Of a DNA stretch of 64,000 nt, positions 8,019 through 17,232 are shown in pieces. The stretch is from assembly GCA_963826475.1 (NCBI GenBank), contig CAWGXC010000001.1, forward strand, positions 62,001-126,000. The letters run 5' to 3'. Position 1 is the stretch's first letter. The number at the start of each line of letters is the position of its first letter. A program made the translations under genes and the position numbers. The stretch is from RHKX01 sp963826475 (GTDB taxonomy: Bacteria > Actinomycetota > Thermoleophilia > Solirubrobacterales > 70-9). Under the pieces are notes generated by a model that had not been told where the DNA came from, did no database searches, and was given only the letters and a program-made list of their open reading frames with translations.

Positions 8019-9287
8019 ATGCTGAGAACGATCACCAGCGCCTTCGCGGTCCCGGACATCCGGAAGAAGCTCGCGTTCACGGCGGCGATGCTCGCTCTCT
8101 ACAGGCTCGGCGCGTACATCCCGGCCCCCGGGATCAACGCCAGCGCCATCGACCAGATCCAGAACAACTTCTCCAGCGGCAACATCCTCGGCTTCCTGAA
8201 CCTGTTCAGCGGAGGAAGCCTCTCGCGCCTGTCGCTGTTCGCGCTGGGAATCATGCCCTACATCACGGCATCGATCATCCTGCAGCTGCTGACGGTCGTT
8301 GTGCCCTCGCTCGAGCGCCTGCAGAAGGAGGGCGAGGTCGGCCAGCAGAAGATCACCCAGTACACGCGCTACCTGACCGTCGGCCTCGCGTTCGCCCAGT
8401 CGCTCGGCTACGTGATGCTCTTCAAGTCACAGGACTTCGGCGGCGTCAGCGTCGTCGGCAACCTGACGTTCGCCAAGCTGATGCTGATCGCGATCTCGCT
8501 GACCGCGGGCTGCGTGTTGCTCATGTGGTTCGGCGAGCTGATCACCCAGAACGGCATCGGCAACGGAATCTCGCTGATGATCTTCGCCTCGATCGCGTCG
8601 CGCATCCCCAACGGCATCTCCGCCTGGTGGACCAACCCCGATCAGGTCTTCGTCGTGATGATGCCCTTCGTCGCGCTTGCGGTGATCGTCGGCATCGTCT
8701 TCGTCCAGGAGGGCCAGCGGCGCATCCCCGTCCAGTACGCCAAGCGCGTGGTCGGTCGCAAGATGACCACCGGCGGCTCCAGCTACCTGCCGCTGCGCGT
8801 CAACATGGCGGGGGTCATCCCGGTCATCTTCGCCGCGTCGATCATGGCCTTCCCGCCCACCGTCGGCCAGCTGCTGAACACCAACGCCGCGCTCGACTTC
8901 GCCGCCTTCTTCAGCCCCGACCGCTGGGCCTACATCGTCGGCGAGATCTTCTTCATCGTGATCTTCACCTACTTCTACACGGCAGTCACCTTCAACCCGG
9001 TCGACCAGGCCGACAACCTGAAGAAGTACGGCGGCTTCATCCCCGGGGTCAGACCCGGCCGGCCCACGGCCGAGTACCTCGATCGGATCCTCTCCCGGCT
9101 GACGTTCGCCGGCGCCCTCTATCTGGGCGCGATCGCCGCCCTGCCGACGATCCTGATCAGCCAGACCTCGGCGAACTTCTTCTTCGGCGGCACCTCCATC
9201 CTGATCGTCGTGGGCGTGGCCCTCGACACGGTCAAGCAGATGGAGGCGCAGCTCATGATGCGCAACTACGAGGGCTTCCTCAAATAG
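8019..9287 (+). CDS. secY: Protein translocase subunit SecY
   Basis: 422 residues, the normal size for this 10-transmembrane channel protein. It has LAFTAAMLALYRLGAYIPAPGI at TM1, the plug-region SGGSLSRLSLFALGIMPYI, and the cytosolic loop with RRIPVQYAKRVVGRK. SecY forms the membrane pore used by SecA and by ribosomes for secretion and insertion. It is the last gene of the spc operon here. A structured repeat begins at the base after its stop codon. Confidence 0.98.
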   Translation: MLRTITSAFAVPDIRKKLAFTAAMLALYRLGAYIPAPGINASAIDQIQNNFSSGNILGFLNLFSGGSLSRLSLFALGIMPYITASIILQLLTVVVPSLERLQKEGEVGQQKITQYTRYLTVGLAFAQSLGYVMLFKSQDFGGVSVVGNLTFAKLMLIAISLTAGCVLLMWFGELITQNGIGNGISLMIFASIASRIPNGISAWWTNPDQVFVVMMPFVALAVIVGIVFVQEGQRRIPVQYAKRVVGRKMTTGGSSYLPLRVNMAGVIPVIFAASIMAFPPTVGQLLNTNAALDFAAFFSPDRWAYIVGEIFFIVIFTYFYTAVTFNPVDQADNLKKYGGFIPGVRPGRPTAEYLDRILSRLTFAGALYLGAIAALPTILISQTSANFFFGGTSILIVVGVALDTVKQMEAQLMMRNYEGFLK

Positions 9288-9429
9288 CGGACTCAGAGCA
9301 CGCTGCTCTGCGTCCTCGTCGGCTCACTGCCCTTCGGCAGCATCGCCTCCTGCGTCCTTGATCAGCGCACTCTGAGCCTCGCTATTCGGCTCACGGCCAA
9401 CCGGCCGCATCGCCTCGTCTTCCTTGATC
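9288..9429 (+). repeat. Structured repeat family 2, copy A (with an internal second hairpin unit)
   Basis: Starts at the base after the secY stop. Layout: CGGACT (9288-9293); a 7-bp hairpin CAGAGCA/TGCTCTG (9294-9310); CGTC; GGCTCA (9321-9326); a 5-bp hairpin CTGCC/GGCAG (9327-9340); CATCGCC; TCCTTGATC (9355-9363). The second half is then repeated with a different stem: GGCTCA (9388), CGGCC/GGCCG (9394-9407), CATCGCC, TCCTTGATC (9421-9429). The same layout follows rplQ. Possible roles are terminator, mRNA 3'-end element or dispersed repeat. Confidence 0.7.
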
Positions 9430-9636
9430 TGACGCCTCTCCGCCTCGCTATTGGCTCCGACCGGGCGGCCGCTTCGCGGTGAGGGGCGAGTTTGAGTCGG
9501 TTACCGGGCCAAACTCGCCCTTCGCCGCCCGCGATTCCCGGCCAACCCCGCAACTAATGATCCCTGGATGGGTCTCGGGAGTTAGACCATCAGTCAACTG
9601 CAGCGGCTCGATGTCGCTGCGCCCAGGGAGTTATCA
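9430..9636 (+). other. Rest of the secY-RTX intergenic stretch
   Basis: No convincing gene in either strand between secY and the RTX gene (9288-9636). After the structured repeat, a long hairpin sits at 9481-9523 (listed separately). The remaining part up to 9636 has no clear promoter consensus. AGGGAG at about 9622-9627 is the ribosome-binding site for the GTG start at 9637. Confidence 0.5.
9481..9523 (+). terminator. Stem-loop, candidate terminator of the spc operon
   Basis: GGGCGAGTTTG (9484-9494) pairs perfectly with CAAACTCGCCC (9510-9520). The stem can be extended 3 bp outward (one G-T pair) to 9481-9523, with a 15-base loop. It is followed by TT but no long T-run, as is common for terminators in high-GC actinobacteria. 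It lies between secY and the inserted RTX gene. Confidence 0.6.
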
Positions 9637-10956
9637 GTGAATATCCGAAAGAAGCTGGCCGGCGCGGCCGTGGCCTCGATCGCCGTCTTAGGCGTTGCGA
9701 CGGCCCCCGCGCTTGGAGCCATCACCAGCACGGCCGACGGCAACGCGGTTGCCCAGGCAATCGCGTCCGAGGCCGATCAGGCGAACGTGACCGGGGCCGA
9801 CCTGACCAAGACGCCCCCAAGCGGGAACCCCGTGGCAACGGCGGACACGCCCTTGGCGCTGTTCCCGCTCGCGGGCGACACCTACGCGATTCTCAGCACC
9901 GGTGACGCGACCGACGCCGACGCCCCCAACGACTCGACGAGTTCTTCGACGAACAACAACGGCGACGGCGGCGACCACGGCAGCGTGGCCAACGATCTCG
10001 TGACCTTGAGGATCAACCTCGACGTCCCGGCGAACCGCAACTGCCTGACCGTCGATTATCGGTTCCTCAGCGAGGAGTTCCCGGAGTACGTCGGCTCGAA
10101 GTACAACGACGCGTTCCTGGTCGAGCTGGATGCCAACGACTTCTCGGTCGAAGCCTCGGGCAAGCTGGACGCTCCGAGCAACTTCGCGTTCGGGCCCGAC
10201 GGCAACGTCACCACGATCAACGCGGCCGGCACGTCCGCCGACAACGCACTGGGCACGACATACGACGGCGCAACGCCGATCCTGCGTGCGACGACGCCGA
10301 TCACGCCCGGCGCCCATTCCGTCTACGTCTCGATCTACGACGCCTCCGACCACATCTACGATTCGTCTGCGTTCGTCGACAACCTGAAGCTGCGCAACAC
10401 GGCGGGAAGCCTCTGCAAGCGCGGCGCGGCCCCGGGCGGCGCCGAGAACGGCATGTGTCAGGGCCAGCCGGCCACGGTGATCGCCAGCGGCGGAGTCGCA
10501 ACCGGAACGAAGGGCGCGGACGTGATCCTCGGCAGCAAGGCCGATGACGAGATCCGCGGTCGCGGTGGCGACGACATCATCTGCGGCTCCGGCGGCGATG
10601 ACGACATTCGCGGCAACGCCGGAGACGACTCGATCGTCGGCAACGTCGGCGACGACACCATCTACGGCAACGGCGGCGACGATCAGATCAAGGGCCTCAA
10701 GGACCGTGACGAGCTGCACGGCCAGTCGGGCGACGATCGCCTCAGCGGCGGTAACAACGACGACGTGGTGCTCGGAGGCAACGACGACGACCGCCTCTCC
10801 GGCAACCGCGGCGATGACGTGGTCCGGGGTCGTCAGGGCAACGACGACCTGCAGGGCAACCAGGACAACGACAAGCTCGGCGGCGGCGCCGGCACGGACG
10901 AGTGCCGCGGCGGGACGGGCTCGGACACGAAGACCGGCTGCGAGGGCAAGCCGTAA
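9637..10956 (+). CDS. Secreted choice-of-anchor L domain protein with RTX-type calcium-binding repeats
   Basis: 439 residues from GTG. Residues 1-28 are a Sec signal peptide (KK, hydrophobic core, AxA-type end near APALGA). Residues ~30-255 resemble the choice-of-anchor L domain: VTLRINLDVP, then CLTVDYRFLSEEFPEYVGS, NDAFLVEL and a closing S-x-F-VDNLKL strand. Residues ~280-430 are about 15 nonapeptide-like GGxDDxIxG units, the parallel beta-roll that folds on Ca2+ outside the cell. Closing CRGG/GC residues may form a disulfide. It is probably surface or extracellular; the substrate or partner is unknown. It sits as an insertion between secY and adk, with a strong hairpin after it. Confidence 0.8.
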   Translation: MNIRKKLAGAAVASIAVLGVATAPALGAITSTADGNAVAQAIASEADQANVTGADLTKTPPSGNPVATADTPLALFPLAGDTYAILSTGDATDADAPNDSTSSSTNNNGDGGDHGSVANDLVTLRINLDVPANRNCLTVDYRFLSEEFPEYVGSKYNDAFLVELDANDFSVEASGKLDAPSNFAFGPDGNVTTINAAGTSADNALGTTYDGATPILRATTPITPGAHSVYVSIYDASDHIYDSSAFVDNLKLRNTAGSLCKRGAAPGGAENGMCQGQPATVIASGGVATGTKGADVILGSKADDEIRGRGGDDIICGSGGDDDIRGNAGDDSIVGNVGDDTIYGNGGDDQIKGLKDRDELHGQSGDDRLSGGNNDDVVLGGNDDDRLSGNRGDDVVRGRQGNDDLQGNQDNDKLGGGAGTDECRGGTGSDTKTGCEGKP

Positions 10957-10983
10957 CGCAAAGCCCTCCCGCCAGCGGCTGCG

Positions 10984-11012
10984 CCGCACCGTTCGAGGAT
11001 CGAACGGTGCGG
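10984..11012 (+). terminator. 13-bp perfect stem-loop after the RTX gene
   Basis: CCGCACCGTTCGA (10984-10996) pairs perfectly with TCGAACGGTGCGG (11000-11012) around a GGA loop. It lies 28 bases after the stop of the RTX gene and well before adk. No T-run follows, so it may act as a high-GC terminator or bidirectional mRNA-end structure. Confidence 0.7.
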
Positions 11013-11065
11013 CCGCCGCGGGGGGCCCCGGTCCGCCCGGCCCTTCGGCTCGGCCCGCGAATGGA

Positions 11066-11071
11066 TAGCCT
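11066..11071 (+). promoter_or_regulatory. -10 element for leaderless adk
   Basis: TAGCCT fits the actinobacterial TANNNT -10 pattern and is only 6 bases before the GTG start of adk, with no ribosome-binding site between. This spacing puts the transcription start at or near the start codon. Confidence 0.5.
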
Positions 11072-11077
11072 GCGCCG

Positions 11078-11752
11078 GTGCCCGAGATGAACCTCATCCT
11101 GCTCGGCCCCCCGGGTTCCGGCAAGGGAACGCAGGGGGAGCGCCTCCAAGAGGACTTCCGGCTGCCCTATTACGCGACCGGGGACATCCTGCGCGCCGCG
11201 GTCCGGGACGGGACCGATCTCGGACAGACGGCCAAGGAGTACATGGACAAGGGTGACCTGGTCCCCGACGAGGTCATCATCGGGGTGATCGGCGAGCGCG
11301 TCGAGAGCCCGGAGGCCGGCGACGGCTTCATCCTCGACGGCTTTCCGCGCACGGTCGGCCAGGCCGACGCCCTCAACGAGGAGATGAACGGGCTCGGGCG
11401 CAAGCTGACGGCCGCCGTCCTGATCGACGTCGACGACGACGAGGTCGTTCGTCGTCTCGGCGGCCGCCGGACCTGCGTCAAGAACGGCCACATCTTCCAC
11501 GTCGACTTCGACCCCCCCAAGAACGAGGACGTCTGCGACATCTGCGGCGCACGCTTGATCACGAGAGATGACGACAAGCCCGACGTCATCCGTCATCGCC
11601 TCTCGACCTATCAGGAGAAGACCAAGCCGCTCGTCCAGTTCTACGAGGACCTCGGCCTGCTGAAGCGCGTTGACGGGACGCTCAAGCCCGAGGAGGTCGG
11701 CAACCGCATCCGCGCGCTGCTGGCCACGCTTCGCCTGGAGGAAGAGCTCTGA
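11078..11752 (+). CDS. adk: Adenylate kinase, zinc-lid type
   Basis: 224 residues; converts ATP + AMP to 2 ADP. P-loop GPPGSGKGT at residues 10-18, the AMP-binding GDILRAA and the DGFPRT segment are all present. The lid carries C133, a histidine and CDIC (153-156), a likely structural zinc site. I use the GTG at 11078 because it fits a leaderless promoter, but the ATG at 11087 (MNLILLGPPG) is an equally reasonable start. In most bacteria adk directly follows secY; here an RTX gene has come between. Confidence 0.96.
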   Translation: MPEMNLILLGPPGSGKGTQGERLQEDFRLPYYATGDILRAAVRDGTDLGQTAKEYMDKGDLVPDEVIIGVIGERVESPEAGDGFILDGFPRTVGQADALNEEMNGLGRKLTAAVLIDVDDDEVVRRLGGRRTCVKNGHIFHVDFDPPKNEDVCDICGARLITRDDDKPDVIRHRLSTYQEKTKPLVQFYEDLGLLKRVDGTLKPEEVGNRIRALLATLRLEEEL

Positions 11753-11789
11753 TTTCCCGGTCGCACGCGTGCGGAGACCTGGTCCGCCG

Positions 11790-12545
11790 TTGATCGTCTC
11801 CAAGACGCCTGAGCAGCTCGACAAGATGGCCGCGGCGGGGGACATCCTCGCCCGCTGCCTGAAGATGTTGCGCAAGAGCGCCCGTCCCGGGGTCACTACC
11901 GGCGACCTCGATCAGGCGGCCGAGAAGTTCATCCTCTCGCAGGGAGCCACCGCCGCCTTCAAGGGCTACCGAGGGTTCCCCGGCTCCATCTGCGCGTCGC
12001 CGAACTCGATGGTCGTCCACGGGATCCCCGGCCCCTACGAGCTCAAGCGTGGCGATCTGATCTCGCTCGACGTCGGAGTCGTCTACGACGGCTGGGTCGC
12101 CGATGCGGCGTTCACGATCCCCATCGGCCCCGTCAGCGAGCCCGCCCTGCAGCTGCTCGAGACGACGCGGGACTCGCTGTTCAGCGGAATCGCCGAGGCG
12201 AAGGCCGGCAATCACCTCGGCGACATCTCCGCGGCGATCCAGCGGCGCGTCGAGCAGGACGGGCTGGCGGTCATCCGCAGCCTCGTCGGTCACGGCATCG
12301 GCCGTCAGATGCACGAGGACCCGCAGATCCCCAACCACGGGGAACCGGGCAAGGGGCCGCTGCTGGAGGAGGGGATGACCTTCGCGATCGAGCCGATGGT
12401 CAACATCGGCTCGCCCGGCGTGCGGATGGGATCGGACAACTGGTCCGTCTACTCCGATGACGGCTCCCTCGCCGCCCATTTCGAGTTCACCGTGGCGGTC
12501 GGCAGGGAAGGCCCGCGGATCCTCACCCCCTGGCACGAGGAATAG
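11790..12545 (+). CDS. map: Methionine aminopeptidase, type I
   Basis: 251 residues from a TTG at 11790, chosen because it gives MIVSKTPEQLDKM, the usual MetAP N-terminus and length. Removes the initiator methionine from nascent proteins. The substrate histidine H78 (VVHGIP), metal ligands D94 and D105 (DVGVVYDGWVADAA), H168 (GHGIGRQMHE), E201 and E232 are all in place. Upstream GGAG at 11772 is too far for an ideal site, so the exact start is uncertain. It pairs with adk as usual, but infA does not follow. Confidence 0.93.
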   Translation: MIVSKTPEQLDKMAAAGDILARCLKMLRKSARPGVTTGDLDQAAEKFILSQGATAAFKGYRGFPGSICASPNSMVVHGIPGPYELKRGDLISLDVGVVYDGWVADAAFTIPIGPVSEPALQLLETTRDSLFSGIAEAKAGNHLGDISAAIQRRVEQDGLAVIRSLVGHGIGRQMHEDPQIPNHGEPGKGPLLEEGMTFAIEPMVNIGSPGVRMGSDNWSVYSDDGSLAAHFEFTVAVGREGPRILTPWHEE

Positions 12546-12555
12546 CGCCGCCGCC

Positions 12556-12561
12556 TACCCT
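12556..12561 (+). promoter_or_regulatory. -10 element for a leaderless glucosidase gene
   Basis: TACCCT lies 7 bases before the ATG at 12569, with no ribosome-binding site between. It matches the TANNNT-N6-7-start arrangement seen at several genes in this window. Confidence 0.45.
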
Positions 12562-12568
12562 CCGGCAG

Positions 12569-14041
12569 ATGCCCGGCTGGTGGGAGAGCGCCGTCGTCTA
12601 CGAGGTCTACCCGCGGTCGTTTCAGGACTCCGACGGCGATGGGGTGGGCGACCTCGCCGGGATCGAGAGCCGGCTGCCGTATCTCGAGTGGCTCGGCGTC
12701 GACGCGATCTGGATCGCTCCGATCTACGTCTCGCCGCTTGCCGACTTCGGCTACGACGTGGCCGACCACGCGGCGATCGCCCCCGAGTACGGCTCCCCCG
12801 CTGACTTCGACTCGTTGATCGCGGCCGCCCACCGGCGCGGAATCCGCGTCCTGCTGGACCTGGTCGTCTCCCACACCTCGATCGAGCACCCGTGGTTCCG
12901 CGCGCACCCCGATCGCTACATCTGGGCCGACGGCCCCGACCCGCCGAACGGATGGGTCGCCTCCTTCGGGGGCTCGGCATGGAGCACCGATGAGCTCAAC
13001 GGTCGCCTCTACCTCCATTCCTTCTATCCGGAGCAGCCGGACCTGAATTGGCGCAACCCGGAGGTCCGCGACGCGATCGCCGAAGTGATCCGCTTCTGGA
13101 CCGGCCGCGGCGTAGACGGCTTCCGGGTCGACGCCGCCGACCGCTTCGTCAAGGACGCGCGGCTGCGCGACGATCCGCCGTCGGCGAACCCGTTTCCCCT
13201 TCCGGTTCACCCTTCGCAACAGGATCTCGACCTCGTCCACTCGCGCGACGCGCCGGACATCGACGTGGCCCTGGCGGCCCTCCGCGAGGCCGCCGGCGAG
13301 CTGCCGCTGATCGGGGAGGTCTACCTGCCCGCCGATCGGGCCCGCCGCTACCTGGCGCACTTCGACGCGATCTTCGCCTTCGACCTGCTGCACGCCCCCT
13401 GGGAAGCAGGAGCCCTGGCGGCCGCGATCGAGCGCTCGACGGAGCTCGGTTCGGTCGCCTGGGTCGCCTCCAATCACGACTTCTCGCGAGCGGCCAGCCG
13501 CTGGGGGGAGGCGAACGTGCGGGCCGCCGCGGTGCTCCTGCTCACCCTCGGAGGCTGCGCCTTCATCTACCAGGGCGAGGAGATCGGGATGGCGGACGGC
13601 CCCGGCGCGGACCCGCCGATGGATCGCTTCGACCGGGACCCGTTCCGCCACCCGATGCAGTGGGACGCCGGCGCGGCGGGCGGGTTCAGCGAGGCCACGC
13701 CCTGGTTGCCCGCCGTCGACCCCGGGCGCCGCAACGTCACCGACCAGCGAGCCGACCCCGGTTCGCTCCTCGCGCTATTTCGCGCCCTGATCGTTGTCAG
13801 GCGCGAGATCGAGGGCACCCCGAGGCTGATCGACTGCGGTGACGGCGTCCTCGCCTATCGCCGGGGTGAGCACGCAATCCTGATCAATCCGACGGGGGAG
13901 GAGCTGCAGCTCGAGACCTCTCCCGGAGGCGAGACGGTGCTCGAGACACGACCCGGAGCGATCGTCGGCGGGGCGGGCGGAACCATCGCCGCTCACGCCG
14001 CCGCAGTTCTCCGCGGAGGTTTTCCCCGAACCGGCGTTTAG
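12569..14041 (+). CDS. GH13 alpha-glucosidase (oligo-1,6-glucosidase-like)
   Basis: 490 residues, cytoplasmic (no signal peptide). The GH13 motifs are in order: YEVYPRSFQDSDGDGVGDL at 11-29, DLVVSHTS (97-104), catalytic nucleophile D188 in GFRVDAADRF, acid/base E250 in LIGEVYLP, and the transition-state Asp D304 in SNHD. QPW-type and HPMQWD motifs near residue 360 fit the oligo-1,6-glucosidase/trehalose-active subfamilies. It probably hydrolyses alpha-linked oligosaccharides brought in by the adjacent ABC importer. The exact substrate cannot be read from the sequence. Confidence 0.9.
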   Translation: MPGWWESAVVYEVYPRSFQDSDGDGVGDLAGIESRLPYLEWLGVDAIWIAPIYVSPLADFGYDVADHAAIAPEYGSPADFDSLIAAAHRRGIRVLLDLVVSHTSIEHPWFRAHPDRYIWADGPDPPNGWVASFGGSAWSTDELNGRLYLHSFYPEQPDLNWRNPEVRDAIAEVIRFWTGRGVDGFRVDAADRFVKDARLRDDPPSANPFPLPVHPSQQDLDLVHSRDAPDIDVALAALREAAGELPLIGEVYLPADRARRYLAHFDAIFAFDLLHAPWEAGALAAAIERSTELGSVAWVASNHDFSRAASRWGEANVRAAAVLLLTLGGCAFIYQGEEIGMADGPGADPPMDRFDRDPFRHPMQWDAGAAGGFSEATPWLPAVDPGRRNVTDQRADPGSLLALFRALIVVRREIEGTPRLIDCGDGVLAYRRGEHAILINPTGEELQLETSPGGETVLETRPGAIVGGAGGTIAAHAAAVLRGGFPRTGV

Positions 14042-14119
14042 GCCGTGGCGGTGGGGGTAAGGTTCGTGCATCGTCGGCTCTCGGATCCGGCGATGGGAGC
14101 GAGAGGGAGGCAGAATTCG

Positions 14120-15406
14120 TTGGGCAACGGCGATCGAAAGCGTGCGGCTGGGCTGCTCCGAGCAGCGCTCGCGCTGTCGCTTTTCGCCGCCGCGCTCGGG
14201 ATCGCCGCCTGCGGCAGCAGCGGCGGCGGGGGTGCCACCGAGCTCAGCTTCTTCATCTTCAACGAGCCGAGCGGGATCCTCCCGAAGATCGCGGACCAGT
14301 GCTCGAAGCAGTCCGACGGCGAGTACCAGATCAGCTTCGAGTACCTGCCGAGCGACGCCGATCAGCAGCGCGAGCAGCTCGTTCGCCGCTTGGGGGCCAA
14401 GGACGATTCGATCGACATCATGGGCATGGACGTCATCTGGACCGGTGAGTTCGCCAACGCCGGCTGGGTCGAGCAGTTCAAGGGCGCCGACGAGAAGGCG
14501 GCGATCAAGGGCGTGTTCCCGAGCGTCGCGGAGACGGCTCGCTTCGAGGACAAGGTCTGGGCGGCGCCAGCCTGGAGCAATACCGAGCTCCTGTGGTACC
14601 GCAAGGACCGGGTCAAGTCGCCGCCGACGACGTGGGATGAGATGTTCAAGCAGGCCAAGCAGATCGGCGAGAACAACCTGATCGAGGTCCAGGGCAACCG
14701 CTACGAGGGCCTGATGGTCTGGTTCAACGCGATGGTCGAATCGGCTGGGACGACGATCGTGGCGCCCGACGACGCGCAGCAGATCGCGCTCGACCCGGCG
14801 GCGACGGAGAAGGCGCTCGGGCTGATGGTCAAGCTCGCGGACTCGCCGTTCGCCGACCCGTCATTGTCCACGTCGGACGAGGACTCCGCGCGACTGGCGT
14901 TCGAATCGGGCACCGCAAGCTTCATGCTCAACTACCCCTTCGTCTATCCGAGCGCGAAGGAGAACGCCCCCGAGATCTTCAAGCAGCTCGGCGTGGCCCA
15001 GTACCCGCGGGTCGAGGCCGGCAAGCCCGCGAAGCCCCCGCTCGGCGGCATCAACCTCGGCGTCTCCAGCTACTCGACGCACAAGCAGGAGGCCTTCGAC
15101 GCGATCGCCTGCATGCGCCAACCGAAGAACCAGATCAAGATCGCGACCGCAGGCGGCCTGCCACCGGTCACCCGCAAGCTCTACGACTCCAAGGCGATCG
15201 ACAAGGTCTATCCGGGCTTCTCCGATCAGATCCTGAAGTCGATCGAGAATGCCGCGCCGCGACCGGTGACCCCCGCTTACCAGGATCTGACGCTTGCGAT
15301 TCAACGCTCGATCCATCCGCTCGACGGAATCGACGACCTCGGCACGACGGTCGACGATCTGCGCAGCAACGTCGAGACCGCGCTGAAGGTCGAAGGGCTG
15401 CTCTAG
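14120..15406 (+). CDS. Sugar ABC transporter substrate-binding lipoprotein
   Basis: 428 residues from a TTG at 14120, preceded by GAGGGAGG 9-10 bases upstream. A GTG at 14045 would add 25 residues and has no site. The signal sequence ends in the lipobox LGIAAC|G, so it should be lipid-anchored at the outer face of the membrane. The fold is family-1 type: ELSFFIFNEPSG, a DIMGMDVIWTGEFANAGWVE loop and an APAWSNTELLWYRKD hinge. This resembles LpqY/MalE-like binding proteins for trehalose, maltose or related alpha-glucosides. Confidence 0.9.
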   Translation: MGNGDRKRAAGLLRAALALSLFAAALGIAACGSSGGGGATELSFFIFNEPSGILPKIADQCSKQSDGEYQISFEYLPSDADQQREQLVRRLGAKDDSIDIMGMDVIWTGEFANAGWVEQFKGADEKAAIKGVFPSVAETARFEDKVWAAPAWSNTELLWYRKDRVKSPPTTWDEMFKQAKQIGENNLIEVQGNRYEGLMVWFNAMVESAGTTIVAPDDAQQIALDPAATEKALGLMVKLADSPFADPSLSTSDEDSARLAFESGTASFMLNYPFVYPSAKENAPEIFKQLGVAQYPRVEAGKPAKPPLGGINLGVSSYSTHKQEAFDAIACMRQPKNQIKIATAGGLPPVTRKLYDSKAIDKVYPGFSDQILKSIENAAPRPVTPAYQDLTLAIQRSIHPLDGIDDLGTTVDDLRSNVETALKVEGLL

Positions 15407-16336
15407 ATGGAGGCCTCGACCAGATCGGCTCCGGCTCCGGCGAAGGGACCGAAGATCACCGACCGCGCCAAGGCCGAGCGTCGGCTGGGATGGATGCTGA
15501 CCGCCCCCGCGGCGCTGATGATGCTTCTCGTCACCGCCTACCCGATCGGGTACGCGATCGTGCTCAGCTTCCAGCACTTCGACCTGCGCTTCCCCGACGA
15601 GCGGGAGTTCGTCGGGCTCAGCAACTACGTCGACGTGCTCACCTCGAGCCTGTGGTGGCAGGACGTCGCCAACACGCTCGGGGTGACCGTGATCTCGGTC
15701 TCGATCGAGTTCGTGCTCGGAATCGGGATCGCCCTGCTGATGCACCGGGCGCTCTTCGGCCGCGGCCTGATCCGCACCTCGGTCCTGATCCCCTACGGCA
15801 TCATCACCGTGGTCGCCGCGTTCACCTGGCAGTTCGCCTTCCAGATCGACACGGGCTTCGTCGACAAGCTGCCGCTGGTTTCCGACACCATGGACTGGTT
15901 CGGCGGTCGCTACAGCTCCTTCGTAGTGATCATCCTGGCGGAGGTCTGGAAGACGACCCCGTTCATCGCGCTGTTGCTGCTGGCCGGGTTGACGACGATC
16001 GACCAGGGGCTCTACGAGGCGGCCCGGGTCGACGGCGCCAACGCCGTGCAGCGCTTCTTCCGGATCACGCTGCCGCTGATGAAGCCGGCCATCCTGGTGG
16101 CCCTGCTCTTCCGGACCCTCGACGCGTTTCGCGTGTTCGATTCGATCTTCGTCATGACCCGCGGCTCTCAGGACACCGAGTCGGTGTCCATCCTCGGCTA
16201 CAACCAGCTGATCTCCAGGCTCAACCTCGGCCTCGGCTCGGCCGTCTCGGTGCTGATCTTCTTCTCGGTGATGATCATCGCCTTCCTGTTCGTCAAGGGC
16301 TTCGGCGCCAGCGTGCCGGGTCGTGAGGAGAACTGA
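15407..16336 (+). CDS. Sugar ABC transporter permease, MalF/SugA type
   Basis: 309 residues, about six membrane helices. The cytoplasmic EAA loop that docks the ATPase is clear: EAARVDGANAVQRFFRITLP, about residues 203-222. ATG directly follows the stop of the binding-protein gene, and its own stop overlaps the next permease, so the four transporter genes form one operon. Confidence 0.93.
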   Translation: MEASTRSAPAPAKGPKITDRAKAERRLGWMLTAPAALMMLLVTAYPIGYAIVLSFQHFDLRFPDEREFVGLSNYVDVLTSSLWWQDVANTLGVTVISVSIEFVLGIGIALLMHRALFGRGLIRTSVLIPYGIITVVAAFTWQFAFQIDTGFVDKLPLVSDTMDWFGGRYSSFVVIILAEVWKTTPFIALLLLAGLTTIDQGLYEAARVDGANAVQRFFRITLPLMKPAILVALLFRTLDAFRVFDSIFVMTRGSQDTESVSILGYNQLISRLNLGLGSAVSVLIFFSVMIIAFLFVKGFGASVPGREEN

Positions 16337-17199
16337 TGGACGCGATCACCCCTCGTCAACGCTTCCTCTCGACGATCGGGATCTCGGTCGTCATCTTCTA
16401 CGCGCTCGTGCCGGTGCTCTGGCTCGTCTCGCTCTCGCTGAAGACGCCGGGTACCGTCACGGTGAAGCCGGATGAGGGCTTCCTCGACGCGATCATCCCG
16501 ACCGATGCGACCTTCAAGAACTACTCGACCCTGTTCAAGGACGGGCTCGACGGCCCGTTCCTGCATCCGCTGATCAACTCGATCGGGATCGCGCTGATCG
16601 CGACGGTGATCGCGATCACGATGGCGACCTTCGCCGCCTATGCGATCGCGCGCCTCGACTTCCCCGGCAAGACGGCGATCCTCGCCGGGGCCCTCGGGAT
16701 CGCGATGTTCCCGCCCATCTCGACCGTCGGCCCGCTCTTCGACATGTGGAGCAAGCTCGGCCTCTACGACACCTGGCCCGGGCTGATCATCCCCTACCTG
16801 AGCTTCTCCCTGCCGCTCGCGATCTACGTGCTGGTGGCGTTCTTCCGGGAGATTCCATGGGAGCTGGAGCAGGCGGCCCAGATGGACGGCGCGACGCCCC
16901 TGCAGGCGTTCCGCCGGGTGATCGTCCCGCTGGCGGCCCCGGGTGTCTTCACGGCGGCGATCCTCGTCTTCATCTTCGCCTGGAACGACTTCCTCTTCTC
17001 GATCTCGCTGACCAGCTCGGATGCGTCGAGGACCGTTCCCGCGGCGCTGGCCTTCTTCACCGGCGAATCGCAATTCACCCAGCCGTTCGGGAACATCGCG
17101 GCGGCGGCGGTGATCGTGACGATCCCGATCATCGTGGTGGTGCTGATCTTCCAGCGCAGGATCGTCGCCGGCCTCACATCCGGCGCAGTCAAGGGATAA
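16336..17199 (+). CDS. Sugar ABC transporter permease, MalG/SugB type
   Basis: 287 residues with six predicted membrane helices and the EAA loop EQAAQMDGATPLQAFRRVIV about 110 residues before the C-terminus. It pairs with the preceding permease to form the channel. The ATG overlaps the upstream stop by one base. Confidence 0.93.
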   Translation: MDAITPRQRFLSTIGISVVIFYALVPVLWLVSLSLKTPGTVTVKPDEGFLDAIIPTDATFKNYSTLFKDGLDGPFLHPLINSIGIALIATVIAITMATFAAYAIARLDFPGKTAILAGALGIAMFPPISTVGPLFDMWSKLGLYDTWPGLIIPYLSFSLPLAIYVLVAFFREIPWELEQAAQMDGATPLQAFRRVIVPLAAPGVFTAAILVFIFAWNDFLFSISLTSSDASRTVPAALAFFTGESQFTQPFGNIAAAAVIVTIPIIVVVLIFQRRIVAGLTSGAVKG

Positions 17200-17232
17200 C
17201 CGTGACAACCCCGCCTCAGGAGGCCTCCAGCA

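Noticed and set aside
9355..9363. TCCTTGATC as a transcription-factor site
   Set aside because: It occurs only as the fixed 3' part of the family 2 repeat, so it is better explained as part of that element.
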